Position numbers and translations under genes: made by a program. The notes under the pieces were generated by a model. The model made no database searches. It was not told where the DNA came from and was given only the letters and a program-made list of their open reading frames with translations. A stretch of 7,402 nt of DNA from an uncultured Eubacteriales bacterium. Its GTDB lineage: Bacteria; Bacillota; Clostridia; Oscillospirales; Oscillospiraceae. Positions 5,829 to 7,402 of this stretch are shown here, in pieces (positions within the stretch are counted from its first letter, which is position 1; every line of letters starts with the position of its first letter). The stretch covers positions 1-7,402 of the forward strand of contig URGL01000084.1 in the NCBI GenBank assembly GCA_900547405.1, given 5' to 3'.

Positions 5829-6644
5829 ATGTTCGGATATATTACCGCCAATCTAAGTGAACTTACCCCGGAGGAAAAGACCCGCTATACCCAGGTCTAC
5901 TGCGGCATCTGCGCCGCCATGGGCCGCCAGGAGGGTCAGCTCAGCCGGTTGGGGCTCCAGTATGATATGGCCTTTCTGGCACTGACCCTTATGAGCCTTT
6001 ACGAGCCGGAGGAGGAACAAAGCCTCAGGCGGTGCCTCCTGCACCCGGGAAAGCGCCGGAGCCGGACGGACTGCGGGATCATCGGATACACCGCGGATAT
6101 GAATGTGGCCCTCTTCTACCGCAAGTGCCTGGACGACTGGCAGGACGACAAAAAGCAGGGGGCAAGGCTCCTGGCCAGGCACCTGGAGCCCCATTACAGC
6201 CAGATCGCAAAGAAATACCCCAGGCAGTGTAAGGCCATTGACACCGGGATCCGGGACCTGTCCCAATTGGAGAAGGACAACGTCCAAAACCCGGACCTGG
6301 CGGCGGCTGCCTTCGGCAGGCTCATGGGGGAGCTCTTTGTCTGGCAGGAGGACCTGTGGCAAGACACCCTCCGGGCCATGGGAGAGGCTCTGGGCCGGTT
6401 TATCTACCTGATGGACGCGGAGCTGGACCTGGAGGAGGACCGGAAGAAGGGAAGCTACAACCCCCTTGCAGATCTTCCGCAGCAGGACCATTTGGAGCAA
6501 ATTCTCACCCTGACCATGGGCAGATGCGCCTATTACTACGAAAAATTGCCCCTCGTACAGGACAAGGGGCTTCTGGATAACATCCTTTACAGCGGCGTTT
6601 GGGTCCGCTACCGGGAGAAATACCGAAAGGAGCGGAACCAATGA
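5829..6644 (+). CDS. DUF5685-family protein with two Asp-rich motifs
   Basis: A 271-residue predicted soluble, mostly helical protein that I assign to DUF5685 from its pattern: CGIC (25-28), LSRLGLQYDMAFLALTLMSL (38-57), a further Cys at 69 (RRCLLHPGKR), then YTADMNVALFYRKCLDDWQDDK (read in parts, 87-108). Function is unknown. Two acidic motifs stand out: DDWQDD (102-107) and DAELDLEED followed by RKKGSYNP (196-212). This pair resembles the metal-diphosphate motifs of type I isoprenoid (squalene/phytoene) synthases; that link is inference. Cys25, Cys28, Cys69 and Cys82 could bind metal. There is no signal peptide or clear membrane helix. The start at ATG 5829 is chosen because the longer GTG 5808 form would begin with MTDEGKA, encoded by the repeat. 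The stop overlaps the next start (ATGA), indicating translational coupling with the J-domain gene. Confidence 0.85.
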   Translation: MFGYITANLSELTPEEKTRYTQVYCGICAAMGRQEGQLSRLGLQYDMAFLALTLMSLYEPEEEQSLRRCLLHPGKRRSRTDCGIIGYTADMNVALFYRKCLDDWQDDKKQGARLLARHLEPHYSQIAKKYPRQCKAIDTGIRDLSQLEKDNVQNPDLAAAAFGRLMGELFVWQEDLWQDTLRAMGEALGRFIYLMDAELDLEEDRKKGSYNPLADLPQQDHLEQILTLTMGRCAYYYEKLPLVQDKGLLDNILYSGVWVRYREKYRKERNQ

Positions 6645-7342
6645 TCGACGATCCTTACAAAGTTCTGGGCTTGGAGCGAGGGGCTTCCGACGAGGAGGTC
6701 AAGCAGGCCTACCGCCGCCTGGCCAAAAAATATCACCCGGATCTGAATCCGGGGGATCAGGAAGCGGCCAAAAAGATGCAGCAGATCAATGAGGCCTACG
6801 ACCAGATCAAAAATCCGGAGAAGTATGCCCGCCAGACCGGCTACGGTCCTCAGGGCGGCTACGGCTCTCAGGGCGCCCAGGGCACCGGCGGCTACGGGAA
6901 TCCCTTCGGGGGCTACGGCCCCTTTGGAGGCTGGTACACCGGCTGGCAGGAGACCTATCAGGAGCCGCCCCGGCAGGACAGCTACCAGCAGTCCGCCTAC
7001 CAGTATATCCGCTTTAACCGCTTTCAGGAGGCCCTCAATGTGCTGGAAAACTGCCGGGAGCGGAACGCCAACTGGTACTATCTCAGCGCCCTGGCCAACA
7101 ACGGCCTGGGCAATCAGGTCACGGCTCTGGAGCACATCCGTAAGGCCGTGAGCATGGAGCCGGACAACCAGCAGTACCTGTGGACCCTTCAGCAGCTGGA
7201 GCACGGCGACAGCAGCTACCGTCAGACCGCCGGAAATTACCGGGGCTTCACCTTTGGGGATGACCTGTGCACCCGCATTTGCCTGTGCTCGGCGCTGAAC
7301 ATCTGCTGCTTCGGCGGAAGAGGGATGTTCTGCTGTATCTGA
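6641..7342 (+). CDS. J-domain protein with Gly/Tyr-rich linker, TPR region and Cys-rich tail
   Basis: A 233-residue DnaJ-like co-chaperone, shorter than DnaJ (~375) and lacking its CxxCxGxG zinc repeats. Residues 1-65 are a J domain with the HPD motif at 32-34, needed to stimulate DnaK ATPase. Residues 67-102 are Gly/Tyr-rich (GYGPQGGYGSQG...GGYGPFGGW). Residues ~118-186 look like two TPR helical repeats (RFQEALNVLENC; GNQVTALEHIRKAVSMEPDN). The last 24 residues hold seven Cys (210, 214, 216, 222, 223, 231, 232). AAAGGAG (6626-6632) is 8 bases before ATG 6641, which overlaps the DUF5685 stop by 4 bases; an upstream in-frame TTG at 6599 lies deep in the previous gene and is unlikely. Context suggests a client-specific partner for DUF5685 rather than a general DnaJ. 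Confidence 0.92.
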   Translation: MIDDPYKVLGLERGASDEEVKQAYRRLAKKYHPDLNPGDQEAAKKMQQINEAYDQIKNPEKYARQTGYGPQGGYGSQGAQGTGGYGNPFGGYGPFGGWYTGWQETYQEPPRQDSYQQSAYQYIRFNRFQEALNVLENCRERNANWYYLSALANNGLGNQVTALEHIRKAVSMEPDNQQYLWTLQQLEHGDSSYRQTAGNYRGFTFGDDLCTRICLCSALNICCFGGRGMFCCI

Positions 7343-7347
7343 GCCCA

Positions 7348-7402
7348 AGCCTTCCCCTACGGGGAAGGTGGCAGGGCCAAAGGCCCTGACGGATGAGGGG
7401 CC
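7348..7402 (+). repeat. Dispersed double-hairpin repeat, copy after the J-domain gene
   Basis: It starts 6 bases after the J-domain stop codon. Hairpin 1: CCTTCCCC (7350-7357), loop TAC, GGGGAAGG (7361-7368), perfect 8 bp. Hairpin 2: CAGGGCC (7372-7378), loop AAA, GGCCCTG (7382-7388), perfect 7 bp. Then GACGGATGAGGGG, as in the copy at 5771. The window ends here, so the right boundary and any following gene are unseen. This is the best preserved copy in the window. Confidence 0.88.

Noticed and set aside
6599..6640. Longer J-domain start at TTG 6599
   Set aside because: It lies well inside the DUF5685 gene with no ribosome site, whereas ATG 6641 has AAAGGAG and begins directly at the J domain.
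1..7402. CRISPR array, prophage, toxin-antitoxin or defence system
   Set aside because: No regularly spaced direct repeats, integrase, phage structural or defence-family genes are visible. The repeats present are single intergenic hairpin elements.

Overview
The window is 7,402 bp of GC-rich bacterial DNA, and every convincing gene lies on the + strand. The first 49 bases are not genomic. They are an Illumina Nextera i7 adapter (end of P7, 8-base index, Read 2 transposon end), so real sequence starts at base 50 at a contig end. Gene content points to a gut-type Clostridia, probably Oscillospiraceae/Ruminococcaceae: BspA-type leucine-rich repeat surface protein, Asp23-like protein plus FakA pair, DUF5685 plus J-domain pair, strong AGGAGG ribosome sites, and short GC-rich dispersed intergenic hairpins. 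This taxonomic call is inference from gene types and repeat style.

Layout. (1) 94-1011: secreted, membrane-anchored LRR protein with a Thr/Pro/Glu-rich stalk, closed by a strong intrinsic terminator (1029-1079). (2) 1108-1136: a sigma-A-type promoter that starts the next operon. (3) 1188-4805: gpmI (phosphoglycerate mutase, plant-like subgroup), an Asp23/Gls24-family protein (YloU-like) and fakA (fatty acid kinase ATP-binding subunit, TTG start). (4) 4814-4910: a dispersed repeat that folds as a nearly perfect four-way cloverleaf followed by six T residues. (5) 4938-5771: a YihY/BrkB-family membrane protein. (6) 5829-7342: a DUF5685 protein and a J-domain/TPR protein with a Cys-rich tail, overlapping by ATGA. 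Both sides of this pair carry copies of one double-hairpin dispersed repeat (5771-5822 and 7348-7402). A half copy sits between gpmI and the Asp23-like gene (2757-2779).

How they work together. gpmI gives lower glycolysis. FakA, with FakB proteins encoded elsewhere, phosphorylates fatty acids for phospholipid synthesis, and Asp23-like proteins are its usual neighbour. The DUF5685/J-domain pair is the least understood part. DUF5685 shows two acidic motifs (DDWQDD and DxxxDxxED) reminiscent of type I isoprenoid synthases, and its translationally coupled partner looks like a dedicated co-chaperone. This pair is the best candidate for an undescribed system. The remainder is housekeeping and surface functions.
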